A DNA stretch of 64,000 bases from Arthrobacter sp. NicSoilB4 (lineage in GTDB: Bacteria; Actinomycetota; Actinomycetes; Actinomycetales; Micrococcaceae), in contig NZ_AP024653.1 in assembly GCF_019977335.1 (NCBI RefSeq), forward strand, positions 3,906,001 to 3,970,000. Reading direction: 5' to 3'. Positions 25,828 to 35,058 of this stretch are shown here, in pieces. Within the stretch, counting starts at the first letter, position 1. Each line of letters opens with the position of its first letter. The translations under genes were made by a program, and so were the position numbers. The notes below the pieces were generated by a model. The model was not told the DNA's origin. It did no database searches and saw only the letters and a list, made by a program, of their open reading frames with translations.

Positions 25828-27264
25828 CTACGACGCCGGGCCGGCACCCACCGTGGCGTCTTCTGCCGGCGCTACGGCGGAGGCATCGCCCGGTTCACCG
25901 GTCGCACTGGCCTTCGCGCCGTTCCTGCGGTAGCGCCAAACGCCGACACCGACCACGACGGCCGCGAGGGCCAGGGAGAGCAGCAGGGATTCGCGCGTGG
26001 AATCCAGGAACACCATGCCGACCAGCAGCGCGACGATGCTGACGATCGCCACCCAGGTCAGGTACGGGAAGAGCCACATTTTGAGCTGCAGGTCCTTGGC
26101 CGCGGCCCCCATGCGGCGGCGCAGGATCAGCTGCGAGCCGGCGATCACGAGCCACACGAACAGGGCGATGGCACCTGAGGTGTTGACCAGGAACAGGAAC
26201 ACGGTATCCGGGGCGATGTAGTTCAGGCCGACCGTGATGAAGCCCACCACGGTGGAGGCCAGGACTGCGGCGGCCGGAACGCCGCGCTTCGAGATCCGCA
26301 TCCAGGACCGCGGCGCGTCGCCGCGGCGGGAGAGTGAGAACAGCATCCGGCTGGCCGTGTACAGGCCCGAGTTGAGGCAGGACAGCACGGACGTCAGCAC
26401 CACGATGTCCATGATGGTGCCGGCGCCGGGGATGCCGTACAGCTCGATCACGGCCACGTACGGGCTCTTGGCCACGGAGGCGGAGTTCCAGGGCAGGAGG
26501 GTGACCACGATCGCGATGGAGCCGATGTAGAAGACGAGGATCCGCCAGACGGTCGACTTCACGGCCTTCTTGACTGCGTCGACGGGGTTCTCGGATTCAC
26601 CGGCCGCGATGGTGGCGATCTCGGCGCCGAAGAAGGAGAAGACCACCACGAGGATCCCCGCCAGCACCGCGCCCGGACCGTTGGGCATGAAGCCGCCGTT
26701 TTCCAGCAGGTTGCTCATGCCGGGGGCAGGAACGCCCGGGATGAAGCCCAGGATCGCCGCGACGCCGAACAGCAGGAACAGCACGATCGCGGCGACCTTG
26801 ATGGAGGCGAACCAGAACTCGAACTCACCAAAAGACTTCACCGAACCCAGGTTGGTCAGGGTCAGCAGGACCATCAGGAGCAGCGCCCAGACCCACTGGT
26901 CGATCCCAGGAACCCAGCGGTGCATGATCGCCGCGCCCGCGGTGGCCTCGATGCCCAGCACAATGATCCAGAACCAGGCGTACAGCCAGCCGATGCTGAA
27001 CCCTGCCCAGCGGCCCAGGGCTTTGTCAGCATAGGTCGAGAAGGATCCTGTCTCCGGGTTGGCCGCAGCCATCTCACCCAGCATCCGCATGACGAGAATG
27101 ACGACGAGTCCTGCCGCCGCGTAGGCAACCAGGATGCCGGGTCCCGCCTGCTGGATCGCCGCGCCGGAGCCGACGAACAGTCCGGCGCCAATCACGCCGG
27201 CGATGGCGATCATGGACAGATGCCGGGGTTTCAGGGATTTGGAGAGCTGTGGGTCAGCCTGCAT
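25828..27264 (-). CDS. Amino-acid permease (APC superfamily, GabP/AroP-like)
   Basis: About 478 aa with 12 membrane segments. The start at the ATG 27264 has GAAGGA upstream and gives LSKSLKPRHLSMIAIAGVIG, then AGLFVGSGAAIQQAGP, the conserved TM1 substrate loop of the family. EMAAANPETGSFSTYADKAL, SFFGAEIATIAAGESENPVD and SRRGDAPRSWMRISKRGVPA are further family marks. It imports an amino acid or GABA by proton symport; specificity cannot be read. An alternative upstream frame to 27342 looks artefactual. It is the only transporter of its type here and seems monocistronic. Confidence 0.92.
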   Translation of the reverse strand: MQADPQLSKSLKPRHLSMIAIAGVIGAGLFVGSGAAIQQAGPGILVAYAAAGLVVILVMRMLGEMAAANPETGSFSTYADKALGRWAGFSIGWLYAWFWIIVLGIEATAGAAIMHRWVPGIDQWVWALLLMVLLTLTNLGSVKSFGEFEFWFASIKVAAIVLFLLFGVAAILGFIPGVPAPGMSNLLENGGFMPNGPGAVLAGILVVVFSFFGAEIATIAAGESENPVDAVKKAVKSTVWRILVFYIGSIAIVVTLLPWNSASVAKSPYVAVIELYGIPGAGTIMDIVVLTSVLSCLNSGLYTASRMLFSLSRRGDAPRSWMRISKRGVPAAAVLASTVVGFITVGLNYIAPDTVFLFLVNTSGAIALFVWLVIAGSQLILRRRMGAAAKDLQLKMWLFPYLTWVAIVSIVALLVGMVFLDSTRESLLLSLALAAVVVGVGVWRYRRNGAKASATGEPGDASAVAPAEDATVGAGPAS

Positions 27265-27528
27265 GAAGCGCCGTCCTTCGTGGATTGTTCGGCCCGCGGG
27301 TGGAGCATAAAAGTTGTGTGGCGGACCACATTGACGTTTCACCCTAGACCGCGCGGGGAACCGCCCGTTCTGTGCAATCCCACAAATGACGGACGGGCAA
27401 TCCGGGCACAGCTCCAGAAATGGGGCCTATGAAGCAAGGGAAGTTGCCTCACAGGCAATTCTCAAATGTGCCTGAAACCACGCCTTCAGACTCGCCGCGC
27501 GGGCCAGCCGGCCGCACCGGCCCCGGGA

Positions 27529-28290
27529 TCAGTAGTCCGGATTGCTGGGCACCACCAGGCCGGTCTCATACGCGTACACAACGGCCTGCACCCTGTCGCG
27601 CAGGTGCAGCTTGGTGAGGATCCGGCGCACGTGCGTTTTCACGGTGGCTTCGGAGAGGAAATACCGGTGCGCGATTTCGGCGTTGGAGAGCCCCTCGGCC
27701 ATCGCCCCAAGCATCTCGGTTTCGCGCGGGGTCAGGTCCTCCAGCAGGGGATCCCCGGCCGCCCGGACGCCGCCGGATGATGCGGAGGATTCTTTGCCCG
27801 TGGCGCTGCCGGCCGCTGCCCCTGGACCCGCCCCTCCGCCACGGACATAGGTTTCCAGGAGCCGCCGGGTGATGCGGGGTGCCACCACCGCGTCGCCGCT
27901 CGCCACCACCCTGACGGCGCTGATCAGCTCGGCAGGCGCCACGTCTTTGAGCAGGAAGGCCGAGGCCCCGGCCTGGAGCCCGGCGAAGGCATATTCGTCG
28001 AGGTCGAAGGTGGTGAGGATAATGACTTTCGCGCGGGCACGTGCGGTGGTCAGGGCACGCGTGGCCTCGATCCCGTCCAGCACCGGCATCCGCACGTCCA
28101 TCAACACGACGTCGGGCGCGAGGAGTCGGACCTGGTGCACCGCCTCCGCACCGTCGGACGCCTCGCCCACAATTTCCATATCATCCTCGCCCTCCAGGAT
28201 CAGGCGAAAGCCCATCCTCAGCAGCGGCTGGTCGTCCACCAGCAGGATACGGATCGGTCCGTTACCGCTCACCGGTTCCCCCATACTCAT
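27529..28290 (-). CDS. NarL-family response regulator
   Basis: A 253-aa regulator. The receiver domain (about 12-130) has IRILLVDDQPLLRMGFRLIL with the acidic pocket DD, the phospho-acceptor Asp in APDVVLMDVRMPVLDG, and the Lys in AFLLKDVAP. A Gly/Ala/Ser-rich linker (about 155-185) leads to the LuxR HTH, LTPRETEMLGAMAEGLSNAE then IAHRYFLSEATVKTHVRRIL. The ATG overlaps the kinase stop by ATGA, so it is the cognate regulator of the histidine kinase upstream. The linker is longer than usual. Confidence 0.95.
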   Translation of the reverse strand: MSMGEPVSGNGPIRILLVDDQPLLRMGFRLILEGEDDMEIVGEASDGAEAVHQVRLLAPDVVLMDVRMPVLDGIEATRALTTARARAKVIILTTFDLDEYAFAGLQAGASAFLLKDVAPAELISAVRVVASGDAVVAPRITRRLLETYVRGGGAGPGAAAGSATGKESSASSGGVRAAGDPLLEDLTPRETEMLGAMAEGLSNAEIAHRYFLSEATVKTHVRRILTKLHLRDRVQAVVYAYETGLVVPSNPDY

Positions 28291-29612
28291 GTGCCCTCAC
28301 TTTCGTTGTCGCCGTTCCAGTGCAGCACGGCGTGCACGCGCCAGCCGCGGTCGGAGCTCCGTCCGGCCTCCACTGTGCCCGCGTAGATCCGGGCCCGCTC
28401 CAGCATGCCGGCCAGGCCCCGGCCGGAGCCCACGGACCGTGAGGAATCCCGTGCCGCCGCGGCCGCGCCGCCCGCGTCGACAGAGCCCCGGCCGTCGTCG
28501 ACGACGTCGATGGTGACGGTGGATCCTTCCCGGGCAACGGCGACATCCACACGGCCCAGCGAACGGCCGTAGCGCAGCACGTTCGTCAGTGACTCCTGGA
28601 GTATCCGGTACACCGTCAGCTGGAACGCGGCGTCGTCCGGCAGCGACGGTCCGGTGTGCGTATAGTGCAGCGGGAGCCCGGCGGCGCGGAAGCCCTCCAG
28701 CAACTTGCCCAGGTTGTCCCCGGCCACGAGCGGTTCCCGCGGGGCCCGGCCGATGGCCGAGTCGTCGCGGAGCACGCCGAGGACGCGCCGCATGTCCGCC
28801 AGCGCGGTGCGGCCGGTGCGGGAGAGTTCCCCGAGGACGTCCGCCGCCCGCGCCGGGTCCTTCTTGACTACGACGGCGGCCCCGTCCGACAGGCTGACCA
28901 TCACCGTCAGGGAGTGCGCCACGATGTCATGCATTTCCCGGGCGATTCGGTTGCGTTCCGTGACGGACCCGAGTTGCGCGGCCCTCGCGGCCCAGGCGGC
29001 AATCTCATGCTCATGCTCGCGCCGCTGCCGGACCGAGATGCCAATCCCGGTGGCAATGACGTTGGAGAGGGCGATGCTCACGGCGGCCGCAATGCTGGTG
29101 ATGAGCTGGAAGTTCTCGGGCGTGTTGACTCCCATGTCCGGCAGCCGGCCATCCAGCGGGCCGACTGCCAACCGGAGGTACAGGAACAACAGCGGGGCCG
29201 TGGCGGCCGCAAGGGTGGCCAGCGCGAAACGCCGGCTTCGCACCACCGCGACGGCGTAGAGCGCAAACCACAGCCCGGCGGAAACGTTGGAGCCCCACGG
29301 GTGAAGCAGCGTCACGCCCACCTCGAGCAGTGTCACCACTACCACCACGGGCACGGGGTGGCTCCGCCGGAACGACAGTGCCGCCGCGGCCGCCGCGAGC
29401 AGCACGGCGACCGGCCAGACGCCGTCGCGCATTGACTCCGCGGCGGTGGGGGTGACCAGCAGCAGATAGCAGACCACGACCACGGCATCCATGGCCCGCG
29501 GGTGCTGGAACAGGTAGCGCCGGACAGGGCCCCGGTGCCGGGCGGTGATTTCGGCGAAGGACGCGTCGGCCTGGCCGGCCGGCGCGTCCCTCACTGCAAC
29601 TGCATCGATCAT
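28287..29612 (-). CDS. Sensor histidine kinase (HisKA_3 type)
   Basis: A 441-aa kinase with five or six N-terminal membrane helices (about 40-190). The dimerisation/phosphoacceptor segment is RNRIAREMHDIVAHSLTVMV (His in EMHD) and the C-terminal ATPase domain has DDGRGSVDAGG and GSGRGLAGMLERARIY. Short extracytoplasmic loops suggest it senses through the membrane, as in systems detecting cell-envelope stress. It is third in a likely operon of ABC ATPase, ABC permease, kinase and regulator, 31 bp after the permease. Confidence 0.93.
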   Translation of the reverse strand: MIDAVAVRDAPAGQADASFAEITARHRGPVRRYLFQHPRAMDAVVVVCYLLLVTPTAAESMRDGVWPVAVLLAAAAAALSFRRSHPVPVVVVVTLLEVGVTLLHPWGSNVSAGLWFALYAVAVVRSRRFALATLAAATAPLLFLYLRLAVGPLDGRLPDMGVNTPENFQLITSIAAAVSIALSNVIATGIGISVRQRREHEHEIAAWAARAAQLGSVTERNRIAREMHDIVAHSLTVMVSLSDGAAVVVKKDPARAADVLGELSRTGRTALADMRRVLGVLRDDSAIGRAPREPLVAGDNLGKLLEGFRAAGLPLHYTHTGPSLPDDAAFQLTVYRILQESLTNVLRYGRSLGRVDVAVAREGSTVTIDVVDDGRGSVDAGGAAAAARDSSRSVGSGRGLAGMLERARIYAGTVEAGRSSDRGWRVHAVLHWNGDNESEGT

Positions 29613-29643
29613 GCTCTGAGCCTAGACGGTGGGCGCGAAGGGC

Positions 29644-30528
29644 CTAGACGTCCCGCTTTTTCAGCAGCACGGCGGCCAGGACCACCGGTACCACGACCCA
29701 GGCGCCCAGCACCAGTGCGGCCTGCCAGGCCTCCAGCGTGTCCGGAACGTGCTGCACGGCTGTCATCGGTTCGACCGTATTCCCGGGCAGGTACTTGCGG
29801 GCCTCGACAAAGAAGTCGCCGGGGATCAGCTGGAAGGCAATCGGGGCCACGAAGAACAGGCCGACCAGGCTCATGATGCCGCCGGCGGAGTTGCGGATCA
29901 GCGAACCCAGGGCCATGCCGATGGCGGCCACCGCGGCCACGTAGAGGCTGTTGACCAACAACATCTTCACCGACTGCGAGCTGGAGAGGTCCAGTTTCAG
30001 GTTGTAGTTGTCCAGAATCGGCAGCGACACGAGACCCGCCAGGTACACGGAGGCCGCGGTGAGGACGAACGCTGTCACCATCACCACGAGCAGCTTGGCG
30101 GCGAACGCCGGAATCCGCTTGGGGACGGCCGCGAACGTGGAGCGGGCCATGCCCGTGGTGAACTCGGAACTCATCAGCAGTACGCCGAGTGAGCCCAGGA
30201 TCAGCTGGGCGAACGCGATGCCGGACGTGGGGACGCCGACGGCGAGGTCCCCGCCCTGGGCGGCGAACGCGGCGGCGGCCTGCGGATCGCTTGCCGCGGC
30301 CTCGGCGAACGATCCGGTGCCCCAGGCCGAGAGGGCACCGAAGCCCACAACGACCAGGACGGTGCAGCCGAGCAGGATCAGTGTGGACAGAAGCGTGCGG
30401 AACTTGATGAATTCAGAGTTCAGCACCCGCAGGAAGCTGGGGCCCGGGCCGGCACTGGTGCCGTCCGTCGCGGCGGGGGTGCCGGCGTGGGCGCCGCGGC
30501 GGGAGGGTTCAAGGGTGGTGGAGCTCAT
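29644..30528 (-). CDS. ABC-2 type transporter permease
   Basis: A 294-aa membrane protein. A 30-residue soluble N terminus precedes LRVLNSEFIKFRTLLSTLIL, the usual start of the ABC-2 permeases. Six membrane segments follow, including the SSEFTTGMARSTFAAVPKRI motif (the 'EFTxGT' signature of this family). It lies 3 nt behind its ATPase. Together they would export or displace a hydrophobic compound or peptide antibiotic. The adjacent two-component system probably controls it. Confidence 0.92.
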   Translation of the reverse strand: MSSTTLEPSRRGAHAGTPAATDGTSAGPGPSFLRVLNSEFIKFRTLLSTLILLGCTVLVVVGFGALSAWGTGSFAEAAASDPQAAAAFAAQGGDLAVGVPTSGIAFAQLILGSLGVLLMSSEFTTGMARSTFAAVPKRIPAFAAKLLVVMVTAFVLTAASVYLAGLVSLPILDNYNLKLDLSSSQSVKMLLVNSLYVAAVAAIGMALGSLIRNSAGGIMSLVGLFFVAPIAFQLIPGDFFVEARKYLPGNTVEPMTAVQHVPDTLEAWQAALVLGAWVVVPVVLAAVLLKKRDV

Positions 30529-30531
30529 GGC

Positions 30532-31476
30532 TTAGTTGCCTCCGGTCTGGGCGGGGGCGGCAGCGCCCGTGGTGATCAGCGAGTGGTATTCGACCTCATC
30601 CTTGGTCAGTTCCATGTAGGCCTCCTCGAGGCTGGCCTGAAGCGGGGTGAGTTCGTAGAGCATGACGTGGCTGTCCAGGGCCGCGCGGGCGATCCGGCGC
30701 GGATCCAGGCCGGTGACCTCGAGCAGTTCGTGGTCCTGCAGCTCCACGGAGACGCCGTCCCCGGCGAGCAGGTGCATCAGCTGGTCCGGCTGGTCGGTGC
30801 GGACCCGGGTGCGGATCCGGCCCTTGCCGTTGATGATGTCCTGGATCGGCGCATCGGCGATGATCCTGCCGCGGCCGATCACAATCAGGTGGTCTGCGGT
30901 GACGGCCATCTCGCTCATCAGGTGGCTGGAGAGGAACACGGTGCGCCCCTCGGAGGCAAGGTACTTGACGAGGTTGCGGACCCAGACGACGCCCTCGGGG
31001 TCCAGGCCGTTGACGGGCTCGTCCAGGATGACGGTCTGCGGGTCGCCGAGCAGCGCCGCGGCGATCCCGAGCCGCTGTCCCATGCCGAGCGAGAAGCCGC
31101 CGACCTTCTTCTTGGCCACATCGGCCAGGCCGGTCATCTCGATGACTTCGTGCACGCGCTTCTTGGGAATGCTGTGGGTGGCGGCCATGGCCAGGAGGTG
31201 GTTGTACGCCGAGCGGCTGGTGTGGACGGCCTTGGCGTCGAGCAGCGCACCGACGTCGCGCAGCGGCGCCGCGTGCCGGGCGAACGGTGCGCCGTTGACG
31301 GTGACGGTTCCCGACGTCGGCCGGTCCAGCCCCATGATCATGCGCATGGTTGTGGACTTGCCGGCCCCGTTGGGGCCCAGGAAGCCGGTGACCCGGCCGG
31401 CTTCGACGGTGAAGTTGACTCCGGCCACGGCGGTCTTTTCGCCGTAAACCTTGGTCAGGCCTCTTGCTTCGATCAT
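30532..31476 (-). CDS. ABC transporter ATP-binding protein
   Basis: A 314-aa ATPase starting MIEARGLTKVYGEKTAVAGV. Walker A is GPNGAGKSTT (about 34-43), the Q-loop region is ALLDAKAVHT (a Q-to-L/D variant around the usual Q), the signature is SLGMGQR, Walker B is VILDEPVNGLDPEGV and the switch His is in SSHL. The C-terminal 80 residues (about 220-314) are the extension seen in daunorubicin/bacitracin-type exporters. It is first gene of the operon; its promoter must be in 31477-31608. Confidence 0.93.
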   Translation of the reverse strand: MIEARGLTKVYGEKTAVAGVNFTVEAGRVTGFLGPNGAGKSTTMRMIMGLDRPTSGTVTVNGAPFARHAAPLRDVGALLDAKAVHTSRSAYNHLLAMAATHSIPKKRVHEVIEMTGLADVAKKKVGGFSLGMGQRLGIAAALLGDPQTVILDEPVNGLDPEGVVWVRNLVKYLASEGRTVFLSSHLMSEMAVTADHLIVIGRGRIIADAPIQDIINGKGRIRTRVRTDQPDQLMHLLAGDGVSVELQDHELLEVTGLDPRRIARAALDSHVMLYELTPLQASLEEAYMELTKDEVEYHSLITTGAAAPAQTGGN

Positions 31477-31608
31477 GGAAGCGTTCCTTTACCTAGCAGT
31501 GGGGTTTGTGTAGACACCACGCTACCGAGGCGAAGGGCGGAATTCGCCGGTCTCAGGGATGATTCAGGGTCGAATCAGGGTAGTCCGGGAGGATGACGGA
31601 GCCGGTCA

Positions 31609-33105
31609 TCAGGATGCCGGTGAGTAGTACGTCAGCGCGCCGGGAAGGACGGAGAATTCGACGCCGCGGACCCCCGGCATGACCTCGCCGTCCACAGCGA
31701 GGACCATGCTGGTGTCCCCTGGTTCCACCCGGATGCTGCTGCTTTCGCTGAGGTGCGTGATCCGGGAGGTGGCCACAGTTCCAGTCAGCACCGACCACAG
31801 CAGGCGGAGCCGGGCGAAGGATTCGTCGGCGGTGATCAGCCGGAGGTCGAAAACACCGTCGTCCAGTACCGGACGGACCAGCGGGGCATGGTCGCGGGGG
31901 TAGTACCTTCCCCGGCCGATGTACAGAATCCAGAGTTTGTGCCGCACCCCGTCGACGATCAGGGTGGTGGGTGTTCCGGCGGCAAAGGTCCGGAACATCG
32001 CGACAACGCCGGCGACTGGTTTGCCCAGCGACGGCTGCAGCAGTTCGCGCCGGCGCACCAGGTTCGGGTAGAGGCCAATGCTTGCCGTGTTGAGCATGGT
32101 CAGATGCAGCAATTCGGGGCTGTCGGGGAGCCCGCGCTCCACGGCCACCAGGCCAAGGTCCGCCCGCGCGGCCTCGCCGCGGGACGCGGCCGCTACGGCG
32201 GCCGCGAGGTTGGGGGTTCCGGCATCCCGGGCAAAATGGTTCAGTGTCCCGCCCGGCAGGACCAGGAGCGGGAGGGAATGCTCGACGGCGGCCGCAGCGG
32301 CGGTGCCGACCGTGCCGTCCCCTCCCCAGACACCCAAAGCCACAACCCCGGGCCGGGTGGCAATCCGGGAGATCTCCTCCGCGAGGTCCTCGTCCTGGCC
32401 GACCTCCTTTATATACGCCTTGGGGAATACTTCTTGGAGCGCGGCGGAGGTCTCCTCCGCGTAGGAGCCACCAAGCGTGTTGACCGCGATGGCCAGGCCT
32501 TGGCCCTCCGGAAGCTCCGCGGCTTTCACTGCGGTCCGCCGGACCTCCGGGAAGGGCGGCCGCACCGGCCACCATTTGCGCGTCGCCAAGGCCGCTCCCG
32601 CCCCGATCGCCGAACCGAAGAACACATCCGAGGGCCAGTGGGCCCCGGTGTGGACTCGTGAGTAGGCGACGCCAGCAGCGAGCGGGGCCACCGCGGCGCC
32701 GAGGCCCGGCCGCACGAGCCCGACGCCGAGGGCGAACGCGACGGCGGACGCGGAGTGGCCCGATGGCATGGAGGAGCTGGTTGGCTGGGGATGCACAAAC
32801 CTGAACGCCGGAAGGTGCTCCGGCAAAGGGCGCGCCCGCGGCAGCAGCGTCTTGAAGCCGATGTTTGTGACCGCCGAGGCCACGGCCTGCGCCAACAGCC
32901 CGTGGAGTGCGGCACGGCGCGTCCTCCCGGGGAACAGCGCCATGATGGCGGCGATGCCGATCCAGAGCTTGCCCTTGTTCGCCGCGGCCGAGAGCCGCCG
33001 GAAGAACTCGTCATGGCTGCCACCGGGGAGGCGGGACACGGCGCGGACCAGTTTCCGGTCGAGTCTCTCGAACCGGCCCGGCGCTTTCCTCAGCATGCTA
33101 CGCAT
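31609..33105 (-). CDS. PAP2 phosphatase - diacylglycerol kinase fusion
   Basis: A 498-aa two-domain protein. The N-terminal PAP2 domain has the three phosphatase motifs: KTLLPRARP (85-93), PSGHS (114-118) and SRVHTGAHWPSD (149-160). The C-terminal diacylglycerol-kinase/LCB5 domain has GGDGT (261-265) and PGGTLNHFARD (284-294), followed by the beta-sandwich half ending SVLPGALTYYS. Both lipid phosphate removal and lipid phosphorylation would sit in one chain, possibly for undecaprenyl or phosphatidate recycling. Such fusions are known in actinobacteria. Transcribed towards the ABC module. Confidence 0.93.
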   Translation of the reverse strand: MRSMLRKAPGRFERLDRKLVRAVSRLPGGSHDEFFRRLSAAANKGKLWIGIAAIMALFPGRTRRAALHGLLAQAVASAVTNIGFKTLLPRARPLPEHLPAFRFVHPQPTSSSMPSGHSASAVAFALGVGLVRPGLGAAVAPLAAGVAYSRVHTGAHWPSDVFFGSAIGAGAALATRKWWPVRPPFPEVRRTAVKAAELPEGQGLAIAVNTLGGSYAEETSAALQEVFPKAYIKEVGQDEDLAEEISRIATRPGVVALGVWGGDGTVGTAAAAAVEHSLPLLVLPGGTLNHFARDAGTPNLAAAVAAASRGEAARADLGLVAVERGLPDSPELLHLTMLNTASIGLYPNLVRRRELLQPSLGKPVAGVVAMFRTFAAGTPTTLIVDGVRHKLWILYIGRGRYYPRDHAPLVRPVLDDGVFDLRLITADESFARLRLLWSVLTGTVATSRITHLSESSSIRVEPGDTSMVLAVDGEVMPGVRGVEFSVLPGALTYYSPAS

Positions 33106-33221
33106 CCGACCACCTTACTGCCGGCGCGGGCCGCCAGGCAGTCACTTGGGCGGGCGGGCCGAAGGATTGTGCGCCGGCAAGGTTCTGCCGGCAGGGCCGC
33201 CCGGTTGGCTAGGATGGTGCG

Positions 33222-33935
33222 ATGACCCGAGTGCTGGACCCCCAGCGATTGTCAACGGGCCGCGTGCTCGCGGCCAGCACCGCACTGCTCACTCTGGGCG
33301 CGGTCCTCGGGGGACTTCTGGTGGCGGACGTGAGCCTGCCACCCTTCCAGGGCCTGGACGAGGGCTGGTCCCGCTGGATCATGTCGCTGCAGAGCCCGTT
33401 CTGGGACGGAATCAATGGTTTCCTCAACGTGGCCGGGTACCGGGGAGTCCTGGTGGTCCACGGGCTGCTCGTGCTGGCGCTCCTGCTGAGGAGACGCCCG
33501 CAGACGGCCATCTTCGCCGCCGCCGCAGGTATCGCCGTCCTGGCTTTTACACAGATCCTCAAGGCCGGGATTCTCCGGGACCGGCCGGAAAACACGATTG
33601 TCCTGACCGACACGGGTTCCTTCCCCTCGGGACATGTGGCCAGCACCGCGGCGTTCCTGGTGGTGGTGGCTCTTCTCGTGGGGCGCGGGTGGGTGTGGGT
33701 CCTGGCGGGTTTTGGCGTGCTCGCAATGATGGTCAGCCGCACGTACCTGTCCGCCCACTGGCTCGCTGACACCGTCGGCGGCGTCTGCCTGGCCGTCCCG
33801 GTGGTGCTCCTGCTCTGGCTGTTATTCGAGAACATATGCATCCAGGAGAATGCAGACGCCCGCCGGCTCCTTACTTGGCGTGCAAGGGCTTCGCGGCGCC
33901 GGCGAGCAGCAGCGCACCAAGAATCGGAATCATGA
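33222..33935 (+). CDS. PAP2 family membrane phosphatase
   Basis: A 237-aa membrane protein with about six helices. Phosphatase motifs are KAGILRDRPEN, the central FPSGHVAS and SRTYLSAHWLADTVGG. It probably dephosphorylates a lipid pyrophosphate such as undecaprenyl diphosphate. It is divergent from the PAP2-kinase fusion, so two lipid phosphatases lie back to back with 116 bp between them. The last 65 bp overlap the convergent MFS gene; the basic C-terminal tail (from about residue 208) is formed by this overlap. Confidence 0.88.
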   Translation: MTRVLDPQRLSTGRVLAASTALLTLGAVLGGLLVADVSLPPFQGLDEGWSRWIMSLQSPFWDGINGFLNVAGYRGVLVVHGLLVLALLLRRRPQTAIFAAAAGIAVLAFTQILKAGILRDRPENTIVLTDTGSFPSGHVASTAAFLVVVALLVGRGWVWVLAGFGVLAMMVSRTYLSAHWLADTVGGVCLAVPVVLLLWLLFENICIQENADARRLLTWRARASRRRRAAAHQESES

Positions 33936-35058
33936 TGGCCAGCAGCGCCAGCCGGATGCCGATCAGGTCACCGAGGTAGCCCAGCAGCGGCGGGCCGGCC
34001 AGGAAAGCGACGTACCCGATCGTGGAGACCACCGCCACGCGGGCGGCTGCGTGCTTCGGATCGTCGGCTGCTGCGGACATCCCCATCGGGAACGCGAGGG
34101 CAGCGCCCGCCCCCCAGAGCACCGCGCCGGCCGTGGCCAGCCAGAGGTCGTCGGCCAGGACGAAGAGCCCCAGCCCCGCGGCGGCGGCCGCCATGCTGGC
34201 GCGCAGGACGGCCACCCGGCCGTAGGCGTCAATTGCCCGGCCGCCGAAGAAGCGCACTGCAGTCATTGCCAGGACAAAGGCGGCGAACAGCAGCGCGCCG
34301 GTGGACTCCGTGGCGTCCAGTCCGTCCACGGCGGCCTTGGCGATCCAGTCGTTGCCGGCGCCTTCGGTAAGCGTCGCGCCCAGCACCACGACGCCGATCA
34401 GCAGCGTGCGCCCGTCGGTCCAGGCTGAGCGGCCCTTGGGTTCCCTCGCTTCCCCGGCCACTCGGGCGGGGGCAGGGGTATGCGGCAGGAAGTAGCGCGG
34501 CGCGGTCATCGTCAGCACCGCCACGATGGCGGCGATCACCAGCAGGTGCGCGGGGAGCCCGACGCCGAGTCCCGCGAGTCCCGCGCCGATCAGGGCGCCC
34601 AGGAAGGCGCCGCCGCTGAAGGCGGCATGGAACTGCGGCATGATGGTGCGCCCGAGTTTATGTTCCACGTCAGCGCCCTCGATGTTCTGGGACACGTCCC
34701 AGAGCCCGATCCCCATGCCGAAGAAGAACAGTGCGACCCCGGTCCCGGGGACGGACTCTGCCAGCAGCGCCAGCGCCACGCCGACGCCGGCCACTGCGGC
34801 GACCAGACCGGCGGCCCTGACGGCATTCGCCGTGCCGATGCGGCCCACCACGTGGCCGGCAGTAGGCAGCGCAATCAGGGATCCCGCCGCCACGCACAAC
34901 AGCAGGGTTCCCATCTGCCCCGAGGAGATGTGCAGGATGTCCGTCACTGCGGGGATCCGGGCGGCCCAACTGGCGAACACAAGCCCGTTGATCCCGAAAA
35001 TCAGGAAGGTCGCCGCGGCGGCGGCTTTGAGCTGCGGGCGGGTTGCCGTCTGGGTCAT
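33871..35058 (-). CDS. Major facilitator superfamily transporter
   Basis: About 395 aa with 12 hydrophobic segments. The ATG at 35058 lies in an ATGA overlap with the upstream DeoR-type gene; the longer frame to 35184 would run inside that gene. Motifs include TFLIFGINGLVFASWAARIP, GRIGTANAVRAAGLV and GTGVALFFFGMGIGLWDVSQ. NIEGADVEHKLGRTIMPQFH, found in the inner-membrane YbjJ-like (sugar or solute efflux) branch, follows. The substrate is unknown; coupling to a DeoR regulator suggests a sugar or sugar-derived compound. It overlaps the convergent PAP2 gene. Confidence 0.9.
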   Translation of the reverse strand: MTQTATRPQLKAAAAATFLIFGINGLVFASWAARIPAVTDILHISSGQMGTLLLCVAAGSLIALPTAGHVVGRIGTANAVRAAGLVAAVAGVGVALALLAESVPGTGVALFFFGMGIGLWDVSQNIEGADVEHKLGRTIMPQFHAAFSGGAFLGALIGAGLAGLGVGLPAHLLVIAAIVAVLTMTAPRYFLPHTPAPARVAGEAREPKGRSAWTDGRTLLIGVVVLGATLTEGAGNDWIAKAAVDGLDATESTGALLFAAFVLAMTAVRFFGGRAIDAYGRVAVLRASMAAAAAGLGLFVLADDLWLATAGAVLWGAGAALAFPMGMSAAADDPKHAAARVAVVSTIGYVAFLAGPPLLGYLGDLIGIRLALLAIMIPILGALLLAGAAKPLHAK

